Shown here one piece after another: positions 23,526-32,782 of a stretch of 64,000 bases of DNA. A program made the translations under genes and the position numbers. This DNA comes from Phycisphaerales bacterium. GTDB taxonomy: Bacteria; Planctomycetota; Phycisphaerae; Phycisphaerales; UBA1924. The notes under the pieces are model-generated. The model made no database searches and had not been told where the DNA came from. It worked only from the letters and a program-made list of their open reading frames with translations. Each line of letters begins with the position of its first letter. Position 1 is the first letter of the stretch. The stretch covers positions 1 through 64,000 of the forward strand of contig JAEPOJ010000006.1 in assembly GCA_017642965.1 (NCBI GenBank), given 5' to 3'.

Positions 23526-24779
23526 ATGAGCGAATCCCCCACCGTTGAAGCCGCCCAGCACCCTGTACCTGATGATCGTCGCCAGCGGCACGTGGATTGG
23601 CTGCTGGAGGTGACCCAGATCCCGACGGCCGCGGGGCGGGAGCGGCGTGTGATCGATTGGATCGACGCGTGGGTCGCGGCGCGGGAGGGGGTCAGCAAGC
23701 ACAGCGATGCGCACGGGAACTTCGAGCTGCGTCTGAGTGGGGCGCCCGAGACGGACCATCCGGTGTACTTCACGGCGCACCTGGACCACCCGGCGTTTGT
23801 GGTTGAGGAGGTCCGCGATGCGGAGCTGATCCTGTCGTTCCGTGGCGGGGTGATGAGCGACTACTTCCCCGATGCGCCGATCCGGGTGCACCATACTGAA
23901 GATGGGTTCGTTGAGGCGACCATCGTTGAGGAGCACGACCCGGACGGGACCGAGTGGAGTGAGACGGAGACGCGCCCGTTCAAGATGTATCGGGCATCGT
24001 GTGCCGACGCGTCGGATGTCTCGGTCGGTGATATTGGGACGTGGGAACTTCCTGAGGCGCAGATCATCGACGACGAGTTCGGGGGGATCATCCACACGAA
24101 CGCATGCGACGATCTCGCGGCTGTTGCCGCGGCGCTGTGTGCGCTCGATGAGATCCGCCTGGCGCAGGCGGGGGGCGCGGAGAAGACGGACGTGCGGGTG
24201 CTGTTCACGCTGGCCGAGGAGATCGGCTTTGTTGGCGCGATCGGGGCGAGCAAGGACGGGTTCATGCCCAAGGGTTCGCGGATCATCGCGCTGGAGAACT
24301 CGCGGGCGTTCCCGGACAGCCCGATTCATGGCGGGCCGATCGTGCGTGTGGGCGATCGGATCAGCGTGTTCTCGCCCGAGCTGACGGGGGCGGTGGCGAA
24401 GGTGGCGGAGCGGATCGCGGGCGGGCCGGCGACGCCCAAGGCGTCGCAGAAGCAGAGCGAGATGCCCAAGTGGAAGTGGCAGCGGAAGCTGATGGCTGGG
24501 GGTGCGTGCGAGGCGAGCGTGTTCTGCGCGTACGGCTACTGCGCGACGTGCGTGTGCCTGCCGCTGGGCAACTATCACAACATGGCGAACCTAGGGGCGG
24601 TGCAGGACGGGACGTTCGAGGGCACGCCGCGTGTTGGGCGTGAGCACGTGGGGATCGATGATTTCCACGGGATGGTGGACCTGCTGATCGGGTGCGGGAT
24701 GGACCTGCCGCAGAGCCCGGGCTTTGTTGAGCGGGTGGAGAAGCTGTGGGACGAGCGGAAGTTCGTGATCGGCTCGTGA
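23526..24779 (+). CDS. M20/M28/M42-family zinc aminopeptidase
   Basis: 417 residues from the ATG at 23526. Metal-binding motifs are in order: AHLDHPAFV (His, Asp), HTNACDDLAAVAAALCA (bridging Asp), FTLAEEIGFVGAIGAS (catalytic Glu and ligand Glu), and ENSRAFPDSPIHGGPIVRVG. The late segment CAYGYCATCVCLPLGNYHNM should carry the last His ligand. The fold fits co-catalytic dizinc aminopeptidases that trim short peptides in the cytoplasm. Many cysteines cluster near the C-terminal ligand, which is unusual for the family. A CNNM-type gene follows 10 bp later. Confidence 0.85.
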   Translation: MSESPTVEAAQHPVPDDRRQRHVDWLLEVTQIPTAAGRERRVIDWIDAWVAAREGVSKHSDAHGNFELRLSGAPETDHPVYFTAHLDHPAFVVEEVRDAELILSFRGGVMSDYFPDAPIRVHHTEDGFVEATIVEEHDPDGTEWSETETRPFKMYRASCADASDVSVGDIGTWELPEAQIIDDEFGGIIHTNACDDLAAVAAALCALDEIRLAQAGGAEKTDVRVLFTLAEEIGFVGAIGASKDGFMPKGSRIIALENSRAFPDSPIHGGPIVRVGDRISVFSPELTGAVAKVAERIAGGPATPKASQKQSEMPKWKWQRKLMAGGACEASVFCAYGYCATCVCLPLGNYHNMANLGAVQDGTFEGTPRVGREHVGIDDFHGMVDLLIGCGMDLPQSPGFVERVEKLWDERKFVIGS

Positions 24780-24789
24780 GGGAACGAAA

Positions 24790-25830
24790 ATGACATTGCT
24801 CCTGATTTTCCTGAGTGTTTCGCTCGGCATCTCGTTCCTGTGCTCGCTGCTCGAGGCGGTGCTGCTGAGCATCTCGCGGACCCACATCGCGGTGCTCGTG
24901 GAGCAGGGTGACCCGACGGGCCAGCGGCTCATGCGGATGAAGGACGATCTTGATCAGCCGCTGGCGGCGATCCTGACGCTCAACACGTTTGCCCACACGC
25001 TGGGCGCTGCGGGCGTGGGTGCGCAGGCCGCGGCGATCTGGGGCGACAAGTGGGTGACGGTGGTGAGCGTGGTGCTCACGATCCTGGTGCTGATCTTCTC
25101 GGAGATCATCCCCAAGACGATCGGCGCGGTGCACGCGAAGCGACTTGCGTCGTTTACGGCGATCACGATCGTGTGGCTGATCCGGATCTTCAAGCCCGTG
25201 GTCGCGGTGTGCAACTGGATATCGCGGATGTTTACGAATGCGGGCTCGCACGAGCCTCGCGTGAGCCGCGAGGAGGTGAGCAACCTGGCGCGGATGGCCG
25301 CGGAGGAGGGCGTGATCGATCAGCAGGAGCACGCGATCGTGACGAACCTGGTGTCGCTGCGTGACATGAGCGTGCGTGAGGTGATGACGCCACGGCGCGT
25401 GGTGTTCACGTACCCGGCGGAGCAGACGGTCGCCGAGACGCTGAAGAACGGGCCGAGCAAGTTTGCGCGTGTGCCGCTGGTCGGGGGCTCGCTCGATGAG
25501 CCCAAGGGCGTGATCCATCGGCGTGAGCTGTACCTTGCGGATGCGGAGGGGCGCGGGAACCAGACGCTTGCGGATCTTGCCCGCCCGCTGCACGCGGTGC
25601 CGGAGACGGCGTCGGTGCAGGACGTGCTGTATCAGTTCCTGCAGCGCCACGACCACCTGTTCCTGGTTGTTGATGAGTACGGGGGCAGCGCGGGGATCAT
25701 CACGCTGGAGGACACGATCGAGACCATCCTGGGGATGGAGATCGTGGACGAGACGGATGAGGCGGCGGACATGCAGGACGAGGCGCGGAAGCGGTACGCG
25801 AGCATCCTTCGCCCGGATCAGACGTTGTGA
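24790..25830 (+). CDS. CNNM/CorC-type (HlyC family) membrane protein with CBS pair
   Basis: 346 residues. Residues 1-180 are a DUF21/CNNM transmembrane domain (LLIFLSVSLGISFLCSLLEA, FAHTLGAAGVGAQAAAIWGD, VVLTILVLIFSEIIPKTIGA). Two CBS motifs follow: MTPRRVVFTYPAEQTVAETL and DHLFLVVDEYGGSAGIITLE. The family is linked to Mg2+/Co2+ transport, with nucleotide sensing by the CBS pair. The usual C-terminal CorC_HlyC domain (about 80 residues) is missing. It is probably in one transcript with the preceding peptidase. Confidence 0.9.
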   Translation: MTLLLIFLSVSLGISFLCSLLEAVLLSISRTHIAVLVEQGDPTGQRLMRMKDDLDQPLAAILTLNTFAHTLGAAGVGAQAAAIWGDKWVTVVSVVLTILVLIFSEIIPKTIGAVHAKRLASFTAITIVWLIRIFKPVVAVCNWISRMFTNAGSHEPRVSREEVSNLARMAAEEGVIDQQEHAIVTNLVSLRDMSVREVMTPRRVVFTYPAEQTVAETLKNGPSKFARVPLVGGSLDEPKGVIHRRELYLADAEGRGNQTLADLARPLHAVPETASVQDVLYQFLQRHDHLFLVVDEYGGSAGIITLEDTIETILGMEIVDETDEAADMQDEARKRYASILRPDQTL

Positions 25831-25859
25831 CGTGGGGTTGATCCGAGTATCCTCGCACG

Positions 25860-26687
25860 ATGGACGCATCAACGAAGTACCGTGTCGGCATCGGCGAACG
25901 CGTCGATCTCTCGCATTGGAAGACCGACGACGCCGGGGGTGTCGAGCGGGCAAAGATCGAGGCGCGGACCGAAGAGAACACGATGATCATCGCGGACCTG
26001 CAGCACAAGCTGTATGCGCAGCATGAGCGGAGCGTGCTGATCGTGCTCCAGGCGATGGACGCGGCGGGCAAGGACTCGACGATCCGGCGTGTGTTCGGGC
26101 GTGTAAACCCGCAGGGCGTGCAGGTGAAGTCGTTCAAACGCCCGACCGAGGACGAGCTGGCGCACGATTTTCTGTGGCGGGTGCACATGCACACGCCGCG
26201 GCGGGGGCACATCGCGCTGTTCAACCGGTCGCACTATGAGGACGTGCTGGTGGCGCGGGTGGACGGGATCGTGCCCGAGAAGCGTTGGCGGAAGCGGTAC
26301 GAGTCCATCAATGGATTTGAGCAGGCGCTGATCAACGGCGGGACGGAGATCGTGAAGATCTACCTGCACCTCTCGAAGGATCGGCAGCGTGAGAAGCTCG
26401 AGGAGCGCCTGACCGACCCGACGAAGAACTGGAAGTTCGAAGCCGGCGACTTGGAGACGCGCCAGAAGTGGGACGCGTACATGCGCGCGTACGAGGACGC
26501 GATCAGCATCTGCAACACGGATCACGCGCAGTGGCACATCGTGCCGACGGACCGCAAGTGGTACCGGGTGTGGGCGGTCTCCGAGATCGTGCGGGCGACG
26601 CTGGAGGGTCTAGAGCAACGCTTCCCGGAGCCGAAGCTGGATCCGCTGGCGGCGATGAGGCTGCTGGAGCAGATGAACGGCGAGTGA
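25860..26687 (+). CDS. ppk2: Polyphosphate kinase 2 (PPK2) family
   Basis: 275 residues. The P-loop reads VLQAMDAAGKDSTIRRVFGR, a lid module follows (VQVKSFKRPTEDELAHDFLW), and a Walker B-like segment reads HIALFNRSHYEDVLVARVDG. PPK2 enzymes transfer phosphate between polyphosphate and nucleotides. This single-domain length fits class I or III, which phosphorylate NDP or both NMP and NDP. The family's Arg/Lys-rich lid (RRVFGRVNPQGVQVKSFKRP) is present. It stands 29 bp after the CNNM gene and may be expressed with it. Confidence 0.92.
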   Translation: MDASTKYRVGIGERVDLSHWKTDDAGGVERAKIEARTEENTMIIADLQHKLYAQHERSVLIVLQAMDAAGKDSTIRRVFGRVNPQGVQVKSFKRPTEDELAHDFLWRVHMHTPRRGHIALFNRSHYEDVLVARVDGIVPEKRWRKRYESINGFEQALINGGTEIVKIYLHLSKDRQREKLEERLTDPTKNWKFEAGDLETRQKWDAYMRAYEDAISICNTDHAQWHIVPTDRKWYRVWAVSEIVRATLEGLEQRFPEPKLDPLAAMRLLEQMNGE

Positions 26688-26701
26688 ATCCTGTCTTCCG
26701 T

Positions 26702-28366
26702 TCAGGGCTCGCAGAAGCACGACGAGGTGATCGTGACGTCGCAGGCGCTGAAGGCGATCTTGCGGCGGTCTTCGATGGGCTTGGCTTCTTCGAGCTTTCC
26801 CTGCTCGAGCAGGGCGTTGCGCAGGCCCGTGAGGGCCCAGCCGTTGTCGCGGTTCGTTTCCAGATCTTCGCGGTAGAGCCGCTCGGCCTCGGCGTATCGC
26901 CCATCGCTCATGAGCAGCGCGCCCAGCGCATGGCGGACCGGGAGCATCCATGCCGGGGGCTCATCGTAGACGAGGGCCTCCTCGTGGCGGATGCCCTCGC
27001 GGAGGATCGCGTAGGCCTCCAGCTTGCGTCCCTCTCGGAAGAGCAGCTCGCCCTGCATCATGGCGCGTGCGATGGGGAGCACGTCGTGGACCTTGTTGTT
27101 GAGCACGTACCACTCGTCGGGGACCAGCCGCACGCGGCGTTCGAACTCGGCCATCTCGGCGCGGGCCTGCTCGGTGTTGCCGAGCGCGGAGTTGGCGACC
27201 GAGCGGGCGTAGGACCAGGTGGCGCGGGACATGAGGCGCCACTCGGGGTAGTCGGGCTGCTGGAGGATCTGCTCCCACTTGCCGAAGCGGATCATGACGT
27301 GCAGGTTGGTGGGCATGATGCCCTCGATGAGCCCGGCGAGCTCGCGGAGGTTTTCTTCGGGGATCTCGGCCTCGAGTTGCTCGGCGGCGGCGATGGCGGT
27401 GGCGTAGTCGCCGCTCATCATGCCGGCGAAGGCGAGGAAGTGGATGTTGTGGGCGTAGTAGATCGAGTAGAAGCCCGGCGCGGGCGCTTTGGCGAAGTAG
27501 GCCCGGTCCGCGGCGATCGCGTCGCGGTTGCTCTGGGCGGCCTCGGCGTAGCGCCCGACGCGGATGTAGATGTGCGAGGGCATGTGCACGAGGTGCCCCG
27601 AGCCCGGGACGATGTGTGTCAATCGCTCTGCCGCGGGCACGGCGCGATCGGGGTTGTTCGATGCTTCGACGGCGTGGATGTAGAAGTGATTGGCGCCCGG
27701 GTGCTGGGGGTTGCGATCGAGCACGGACTCGATCGTGGACACGATCTCGGTGATGCGACCCTTGGGCGAGCCGTCGGCGGCCCAGTAGTCCCATGCCTGG
27801 AGGTTCATGAGCGATTCGGCGTAGAGCGCTGCGACGTCGTCGTCGCTCGGGAATGTATGGTGGACGCTCTGCATGGCGTCGGCGTAGGCCTGGTCGAGCG
27901 GGAGGCGGTCCTCGGGCGCGGGCCAGGCGTAGCGCTCACTGAGCGCCATGACCATGGCGTGCTCGACGGGTGACTCGTTGTCGAGGCGGGCGATGGCCTC
28001 GTCGATGGCTTCGCGACCACGCTGGGAGCGTGCCTCGGTCATCAGCGGGTCGTTGATGTTGATGCCCTGGCAGTAGGCGATCCCCCACCACGGCATGGCG
28101 GCGTCGGGGTCGGCGAGGGCGGCCTGCTCGAATGAGCGGACGGCCTCGTCGTGGTTGAAGCCGTACATGAGTTGCATGCCCTGGTTGAACCATCGCTGGG
28201 CCTCGGCGGAGTCGGTGGTGATGACGCGGGTGTAGTTGCCAAAGCCCTCGTAGAAGATGGGTGGCGGGTCGGCTGTGACCGTCTGGGTCTGCTGGCATGA
28301 GACGAGTGTGAGCGACGCGACGGCCGCGCCCGCGAGGAGCGAGCTCCAGAGTGTGTTGCGATGCAT
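26702..28366 (-). CDS. TPR-repeat lipoprotein
   Basis: 554 residues from the ATG at 28366. The signal peptide ends in a lipobox (ASLTLVSCQQ), so the protein is lipid-anchored. TPR-like helical pairs run through the rest, for example AQRWFNQGMQLMYGFNHDEA with VRSFEQAALADPDAAMPWWG, and ALLMSDGRYAEAERLYREDL near the C-terminus. HxxH-type His residues (ANHFYIHAVEASN, LVHMPSHIYIRVG) may bind metal. The very C-terminus is Cys-rich (ACDVTITSSCFCEP). The function is unknown. It faces PPK2 convergently. Confidence 0.82.
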   Translation of the reverse strand: MHRNTLWSSLLAGAAVASLTLVSCQQTQTVTADPPPIFYEGFGNYTRVITTDSAEAQRWFNQGMQLMYGFNHDEAVRSFEQAALADPDAAMPWWGIAYCQGININDPLMTEARSQRGREAIDEAIARLDNESPVEHAMVMALSERYAWPAPEDRLPLDQAYADAMQSVHHTFPSDDDVAALYAESLMNLQAWDYWAADGSPKGRITEIVSTIESVLDRNPQHPGANHFYIHAVEASNNPDRAVPAAERLTHIVPGSGHLVHMPSHIYIRVGRYAEAAQSNRDAIAADRAYFAKAPAPGFYSIYYAHNIHFLAFAGMMSGDYATAIAAAEQLEAEIPEENLRELAGLIEGIMPTNLHVMIRFGKWEQILQQPDYPEWRLMSRATWSYARSVANSALGNTEQARAEMAEFERRVRLVPDEWYVLNNKVHDVLPIARAMMQGELLFREGRKLEAYAILREGIRHEEALVYDEPPAWMLPVRHALGALLMSDGRYAEAERLYREDLETNRDNGWALTGLRNALLEQGKLEEAKPIEDRRKIAFSACDVTITSSCFCEP

Positions 28367-28699
28367 GATGGTTTCCCCTGTGCGATCCCTGTGTGTGTTG
28401 TGGCGGTGCGTGCTGTGTTTGTCGCAGACTTGCATGGGTGGATTCAAGTACAACGAGCGTGCGGGCAGAGGATAGTGCTGGGCCGCTCAGTTTCTCTGCA
28501 GTTTCTAGGAAACCAATGTTGTTTGGTGACTCTTCGTGCAGTTTGTGCGTAGTTTACCCCAAGAATCGGGGAATGGGTGGGCGTTAGGAGGAATCTGGGG
28601 CGTCCGCTTCCGAATACCTCTTTCGGGTTGGTACGATCTTCCCCGGGCGGCGTGGGTGTCCATGCGTCTCGAAACAAGATCGATCGAGGGAGGACTGCC
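28367..28699. other. 333-bp intergenic region with small palindromes
   Basis: Separates the divergent TPR lipoprotein and LemA genes. Visible elements are GTTTC-TAG-GAAAC (28501-28513) and a weak CCCC...GGGG hairpin near 28558-28572. No RNA gene or open frame with coding character was found. Confidence 0.4.
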
Positions 28700-29320
28700 T
28701 TGGGTGGGATGATTCTGGTCGGAATAGTCGGCGGCTTTGTACTGGTGTTGATCGCGCTGATCGCGATCGTCGCGGGCATCTATAACAAGCTGGTGATGCT
28801 CAAGAACCGGTACCTCAACGCGTTCGCGCAGATTGAGGTGCAGCTCAAGCGTCGTCATGATCTGATCCCGGCGCTGGTCGAGACGGTGAAGGGCTACATG
28901 GCGCATGAGCGAGAGACGCTGGAGGCCGTGATCACGGCGCGGAACCAAGCGGCGGGCGTGCTGCAGGCGGCCAAGGGGCACGTGGGCGAGCAGGGTGTGA
29001 TGAGCCAGCTGGCGGGAGCCGAGGGTGCCCTGAGCGGCGCGATGGGCGGGCTGTTCGCGGTGATGGAGGCGTACCCGGATCTCAAGGCGAATCAGCAGAT
29101 GTCAGCGCTGCAGGAAGAACTGACGAGCACGGAGAACAAGGTCGCGTTCTCGCGTCAGGCGTACAACGACTCGGTCACGACGTACAACACCAAGCGCCAG
29201 TCCTTCCCCACTGTGGTGATCGCGGGGATGGTCGGGCACGGCACCGACGCGGCGCTGCTTGAGTTTGAGGACTCGGCCGCGATCCAGCAGGCGCCCGACG
29301 TTTCTATCAGCAACGCGTAA
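28700..29320 (+). CDS. lemA: LemA-family membrane protein
   Basis: About 206 residues. The N-terminal helix (ILVGIVGGFVLVLIALIAIV) is followed by the LemA core (VQLKRRHDLIPALVETVKGY, LQEELTSTENKVAFSRQAYN, DSVTTYNTKRQSFPTVVIAG), a coiled three-helix domain. The start is a TTG at 28700, chosen because AGGGAGGA lies 6 nt upstream; ATG at 28709 would be 15 nt away. LemA genes commonly pair with HtpX-like M48 proteases, as here, where only 3 nt separate the two. The role is membrane-associated and poorly defined. Confidence 0.9.
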   Translation: MGGMILVGIVGGFVLVLIALIAIVAGIYNKLVMLKNRYLNAFAQIEVQLKRRHDLIPALVETVKGYMAHERETLEAVITARNQAAGVLQAAKGHVGEQGVMSQLAGAEGALSGAMGGLFAVMEAYPDLKANQQMSALQEELTSTENKVAFSRQAYNDSVTTYNTKRQSFPTVVIAGMVGHGTDAALLEFEDSAAIQQAPDVSISNA

Positions 29321-29323
29321 GCC

Positions 29324-31273
29324 ATGAAAACACAATCCTCGGCGATGGATTTCTTTGCCCACCAGGACATGGCGCGGAAGAACACGCGTCGGTTTGTCCT
29401 GCTGTACTCGGGCGCGGTGGTGGCGATCTGTGTCGCGGTCGGGATCCTGTTCGCGCTGATCGCGATCATGATGAACGACTCGGCGCGTGCGGACCGGACG
29501 ATGCTCGCGCTGGTGTTCGGGGGCACGGCCGCGGTGCTCTCGGCCCTGATCATCTTCGGCGGTTCCGCGTATCGGATCATGGACCTGCGGGGTGGCGGCT
29601 CGAGCGTTGCGCGCGGGCTTGGGGGGATCCTGATCAGCCCGTCCACGCGGGACCCGGACGAGCGCCGGGTGCTCAACGTGGTCGAGGAGATGGCCATCGC
29701 GTCGGGTGTTCCGGTGCCGCCGGTATACATGATGCCCAACGAGCGGCGGATCAACGCGTTCGCGGCGGGGTATCGCCCCGGCGATGCGGTGATCGGGGTG
29801 ACGCGGGGTTGCGTGGAGGGGCTGACGCGTGACGAGCTGCAGGGTGTGATGGCGCACGAGTTCAGCCACATCCTCAACGGTGACATGCGCCTGAACATCC
29901 GGATGATCGGGTTTCTCAACGGGATCCTGATCATCACCATCGCCGGGCGGATCCTGTTCGAGGTCGCGCCGCGGACGGGGCGGAGCAAGGAGGGCGCAGG
30001 CGCGATGCTGGCGATGTTTGTCGTCGCGATCTGCCTCGTGGTTATTGGTTCGGTTGGGGCGCTGTGTGCTCGGATCATCCAGTCCGCGGTGAGCCGCCAG
30101 CGGGAGTTCCTTGCGGATGCCTCGGCGGTGCAGTTCACACGCAACCCGGACGGCATCGCGGACGCGCTGCGACGGATCGGCGGATCGGCGGGCGGGAAGA
30201 TCCGCCACCCGCGGGTGGAAGAGGCGAGCCACATGTTCTTCAGCCAGGCGACCAAGCTCTCGGCGACGCTGGCGACGCACCCGCCGCTGAAGGAACGGAT
30301 CAGGCGGGTGCTGCCCAGCTGGGACGGGACGTTCCTGGACCCGCTGATCCCATCGGACCGCAAGGAAGAGAAGAAGCCCGACCCGGCTTCGCGGCTGGGC
30401 GATCGGATCGAGGATGCGCTGAGCCAGGAGGGCGCGAATGTTGAGGCGCTGCTGCCGCTGCTCGCGCTCTCGGGCATGATGACGCCCAAGCACATCGAGC
30501 ACGCGCAGGGCATCATCGCGTCGATCCCGGAGAACCTGCGCGAGGCGGCGCACGACCCGTACAGCGGGCGCGCGGTGATCTATGCGCTGCTGCTGGATCG
30601 CAAGGACGCTGAGCTCCGCGAGACTCAGCTGCGTCAGCTCGATTCCAACGGCGACCCCGCGATCGCCAGGCTTGTGCGATCGCTGAGCAAAGAAGCGGTC
30701 GGGCTCAGGCGTGAGCTGCGCCTGCCGCTGCTGGACATGACGCTGGGTGCGCTGGCGCACCTGAGCGACGAGCAGCACGTGACCTTCCGCAGGAACGTGG
30801 AGGTGCTGGTGAAGATGGACAAGTCCATCGATCTGTTCGAGTGGATGACGATGAACACGCTCAAGCGGCACCTGGACGAGCGGTTCGGGCTCGCCAAGCC
30901 CGTGCCGGTTCAGTACTACAACCTGAACAAGCTCGGCCACGAGGTGAGCGTGCTTCTATCGATGCTGGCGCACACGGGCAGCAAGGACGAGTACGGCGCG
31001 GGCGAGGCGGTGCTGATGGGTGAGAGCGCGGTGCAGGGCATCGGCGTGAGGCTGCTGCCCAAGGACGAGGCGAACATGCGGGCGCTGGACACGGCGCTCA
31101 AGACGCTCAACGAGTGCACGGCGCGGGTGAAGAAGCAGCTGTTGCAGGCGGCCGCGCTCGTGGTGGGCGCGGACCATGAGATCACGACAAACGAGGCGGA
31201 ACTGCTGCGGGCGGTGGCGGACTCGCTTGGTGTTCCGACCCCCCCGCTGCTGCCGGGGCAGAAGCTGGTTTGA
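29324..31273 (+). CDS. M48 (HtpX-like) membrane metalloprotease with long C-terminal extension
   Basis: 649 residues. Two N-terminal helices (about 27-52 and 60-80) precede the zinc site HEFSH at 178-182, with the third ligand Glu261 in SRQREFLADASAVQ. Two more helices lie between them. HtpX/M48B enzymes degrade misfolded membrane proteins. Typical members have about 290-330 residues; here residues 340-649 form an additional, largely helical cytoplasmic region without recognised motifs. It is coupled to lemA. The last 92 nt of the gene overlap the end of the convergent acyltransferase gene. Confidence 0.88.
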   Translation: MKTQSSAMDFFAHQDMARKNTRRFVLLYSGAVVAICVAVGILFALIAIMMNDSARADRTMLALVFGGTAAVLSALIIFGGSAYRIMDLRGGGSSVARGLGGILISPSTRDPDERRVLNVVEEMAIASGVPVPPVYMMPNERRINAFAAGYRPGDAVIGVTRGCVEGLTRDELQGVMAHEFSHILNGDMRLNIRMIGFLNGILIITIAGRILFEVAPRTGRSKEGAGAMLAMFVVAICLVVIGSVGALCARIIQSAVSRQREFLADASAVQFTRNPDGIADALRRIGGSAGGKIRHPRVEEASHMFFSQATKLSATLATHPPLKERIRRVLPSWDGTFLDPLIPSDRKEEKKPDPASRLGDRIEDALSQEGANVEALLPLLALSGMMTPKHIEHAQGIIASIPENLREAAHDPYSGRAVIYALLLDRKDAELRETQLRQLDSNGDPAIARLVRSLSKEAVGLRRELRLPLLDMTLGALAHLSDEQHVTFRRNVEVLVKMDKSIDLFEWMTMNTLKRHLDERFGLAKPVPVQYYNLNKLGHEVSVLLSMLAHTGSKDEYGAGEAVLMGESAVQGIGVRLLPKDEANMRALDTALKTLNECTARVKKQLLQAAALVVGADHEITTNEAELLRAVADSLGVPTPPLLPGQKLV

Positions 31274-32516
31274 GTTCGTGCTTGGCGCGGGTGCGCTTGC
31301 CGTTGAGCAGCGTGCCGATGGGTGTGTAGCGCACGAAGAGCTCGTAGCTGCCCATGAGCAGGAGCATCGCGGTGGTGACGCCCGCGAGCATCTCGATGAG
31401 CGGGTGCCAGCCGAGGGGATCAAAGATCCAGAGCGACATCGCGGCGACGAGCGGCATGTGGGCGAGGTAGACCCAGTATGAGCTGTCGGAGAAGTAGCGG
31501 ATCGCGCGCGCCAGGCGTGGGCCCGGCGTTGCGAGCGCGAGCGTGAACAGACCGATCAGCCCGAGCGAGATGGACACCGTGAGCAGGCCGCGTGATAGGC
31601 ACGCGGTGATCATGGCCGGAGTGAGCCCTGCCGGGTTGTCGCCGATCTGTTGCATGCTGGCGCCGAGCGACACCATATGGACCGGGAACGCGAGGGCCGC
31701 GGCGATGGTCAGCGGCCACCAGAAGCGCTTGGCGAGGGTGCTGATGGCTTCGCGCGCTGCGTAGAGATACCAGCCGGCGAAGAACGGGAGCGCGTAGAAA
31801 CTCAGTGAGCGCAGATCGGGGACGAGCGTTGTTGCAGGGTCGGGGCCGTTGGGTCGCTGGATCAGGATGAGCATCAGCCCGAGCGGGACCGAGAGGACGA
31901 ACGGACCGAGCCAGGACCTGAAGCACCACCCGATCGCCCGGCTCAACGCTCGGTTCAGCGGCGCGAGGGGCTTTGCGAACAGCGCGTGGGCAATGAGCCC
32001 GATGGCGATGAGGTAGATGAGGGTGTAGAGGAACCAGAAGTGCCAGAGGCGCCCGGGGACGGCGCCTTGTCCGATTCCGAAGCCGCCGAGGATCCAGCCG
32101 CGGACCCAGTCGGCGGTGTTGCCGCCGAACATGTTGGCGTAGCCGACGCCCCAGATGGCGGCGCAGGCGGAGCCGAGCGTGACCATGGCGAGCAGGAATG
32201 GGAAGACGATGCGCTTGGTGCGGTGGGTGGCGGTGCTCGCTGCCCCACTGCGGAGCACGAGCATGGCGGTGAAGAAGCCGGAGAGCAGGAAGAAGAGCTC
32301 CATGCGCCACGAGTGGATGAGGAGCACGCTGAGCCCGATGAGGGTGTTGTCGGCTTCGTCGGCGGGCCAGAACCCCTTGGGGATGCCCTGGGTGTAGGGC
32401 ATGGCCATGTGGAGCCAGACGCCGAGCATCATGGCGAGGGCGCGGAGGGCGTCGAGCGCGTGGAGGCGCTCGTGCTTGACGCTGGGGTGGTGTGTTGCGT
32501 GGTGTGTGTCAGTCAT
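31182..32516 (-). CDS. Acyltransferase 3 family membrane protein (OpgC/MdoC-like)
   Basis: 444 residues from the ATG at 32516. About ten hydrophobic helices. The family's N-terminal signature RLHALDALRALAMMLGVWLH, followed by MAMPYTQGI and RMELFFLLSGFFTAMLVLRS, is present, including the conserved His in the first helix. These enzymes O-acylate membrane glycans or glucans, for example succinylating periplasmic glucans. The C-terminal 30 residues are Pro/Ala-rich and antisense to the end of the M48 gene, so the true functional end may be shorter. The start overlaps the stop of the XRE gene. Confidence 0.87.
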   Translation of the reverse strand: MTDTHHATHHPSVKHERLHALDALRALAMMLGVWLHMAMPYTQGIPKGFWPADEADNTLIGLSVLLIHSWRMELFFLLSGFFTAMLVLRSGAASTATHRTKRIVFPFLLAMVTLGSACAAIWGVGYANMFGGNTADWVRGWILGGFGIGQGAVPGRLWHFWFLYTLIYLIAIGLIAHALFAKPLAPLNRALSRAIGWCFRSWLGPFVLSVPLGLMLILIQRPNGPDPATTLVPDLRSLSFYALPFFAGWYLYAAREAISTLAKRFWWPLTIAAALAFPVHMVSLGASMQQIGDNPAGLTPAMITACLSRGLLTVSISLGLIGLFTLALATPGPRLARAIRYFSDSSYWVYLAHMPLVAAMSLWIFDPLGWHPLIEMLAGVTTAMLLLMGSYELFVRYTPIGTLLNGKRTRAKHELKPASAPAAAGGSEHQASPPPPAAVPPRLS

Positions 32517-32781
32517 CTGATGGTTCTGTGCCAGTTTCTTCGCGTTGATAGGCGAAGACCTCCCCGATCGGCTCCGAGAACACGGCGGCGATTTTGAAGG
32601 CGAGTTCGAGTGTTGGTGAGTACTTCGCGTTCTCGATCGCGACGATCGTCTGTCGGCTGACGCCCACACGGCGAGCGAGCTCCTGCTGTGTCATCTGGTC
32701 GGCGAAGAAGCGGAACTCACGGATCCGGTTCGTGACGCACATGTCATTGGGCTTTGATTCGCCTCGTTTCATGGGAGACAT
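32509..32781 (-). CDS. Small XRE-family transcriptional regulator
   Basis: 90 residues. A compact Cro/C1 helix-turn-helix of the YozG/YgzD type: MTQQELARRVGVSRQTIVAI (followed by ENAKYSPTLELAFKIAAVFS), then PIGEVFAYQREE. Such small regulators are usually paired with a small membrane protein, here the 32783-33229 gene one nt upstream. It overlaps the acyltransferase start by 8 nt. It probably binds the inverted repeat at 33281-33319 in front of the operon. Confidence 0.85.
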   Translation of the reverse strand: MSPMKRGESKPNDMCVTNRIREFRFFADQMTQQELARRVGVSRQTIVAIENAKYSPTLELAFKIAAVFSEPIGEVFAYQREETGTEPSDD

Positions 32782-32782
32782 C

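Noticed and set aside
29102-30940. 612-residue minus-strand frame opposite lemA and M48
   Set aside because: It spans two strongly supported genes and has antisense composition.
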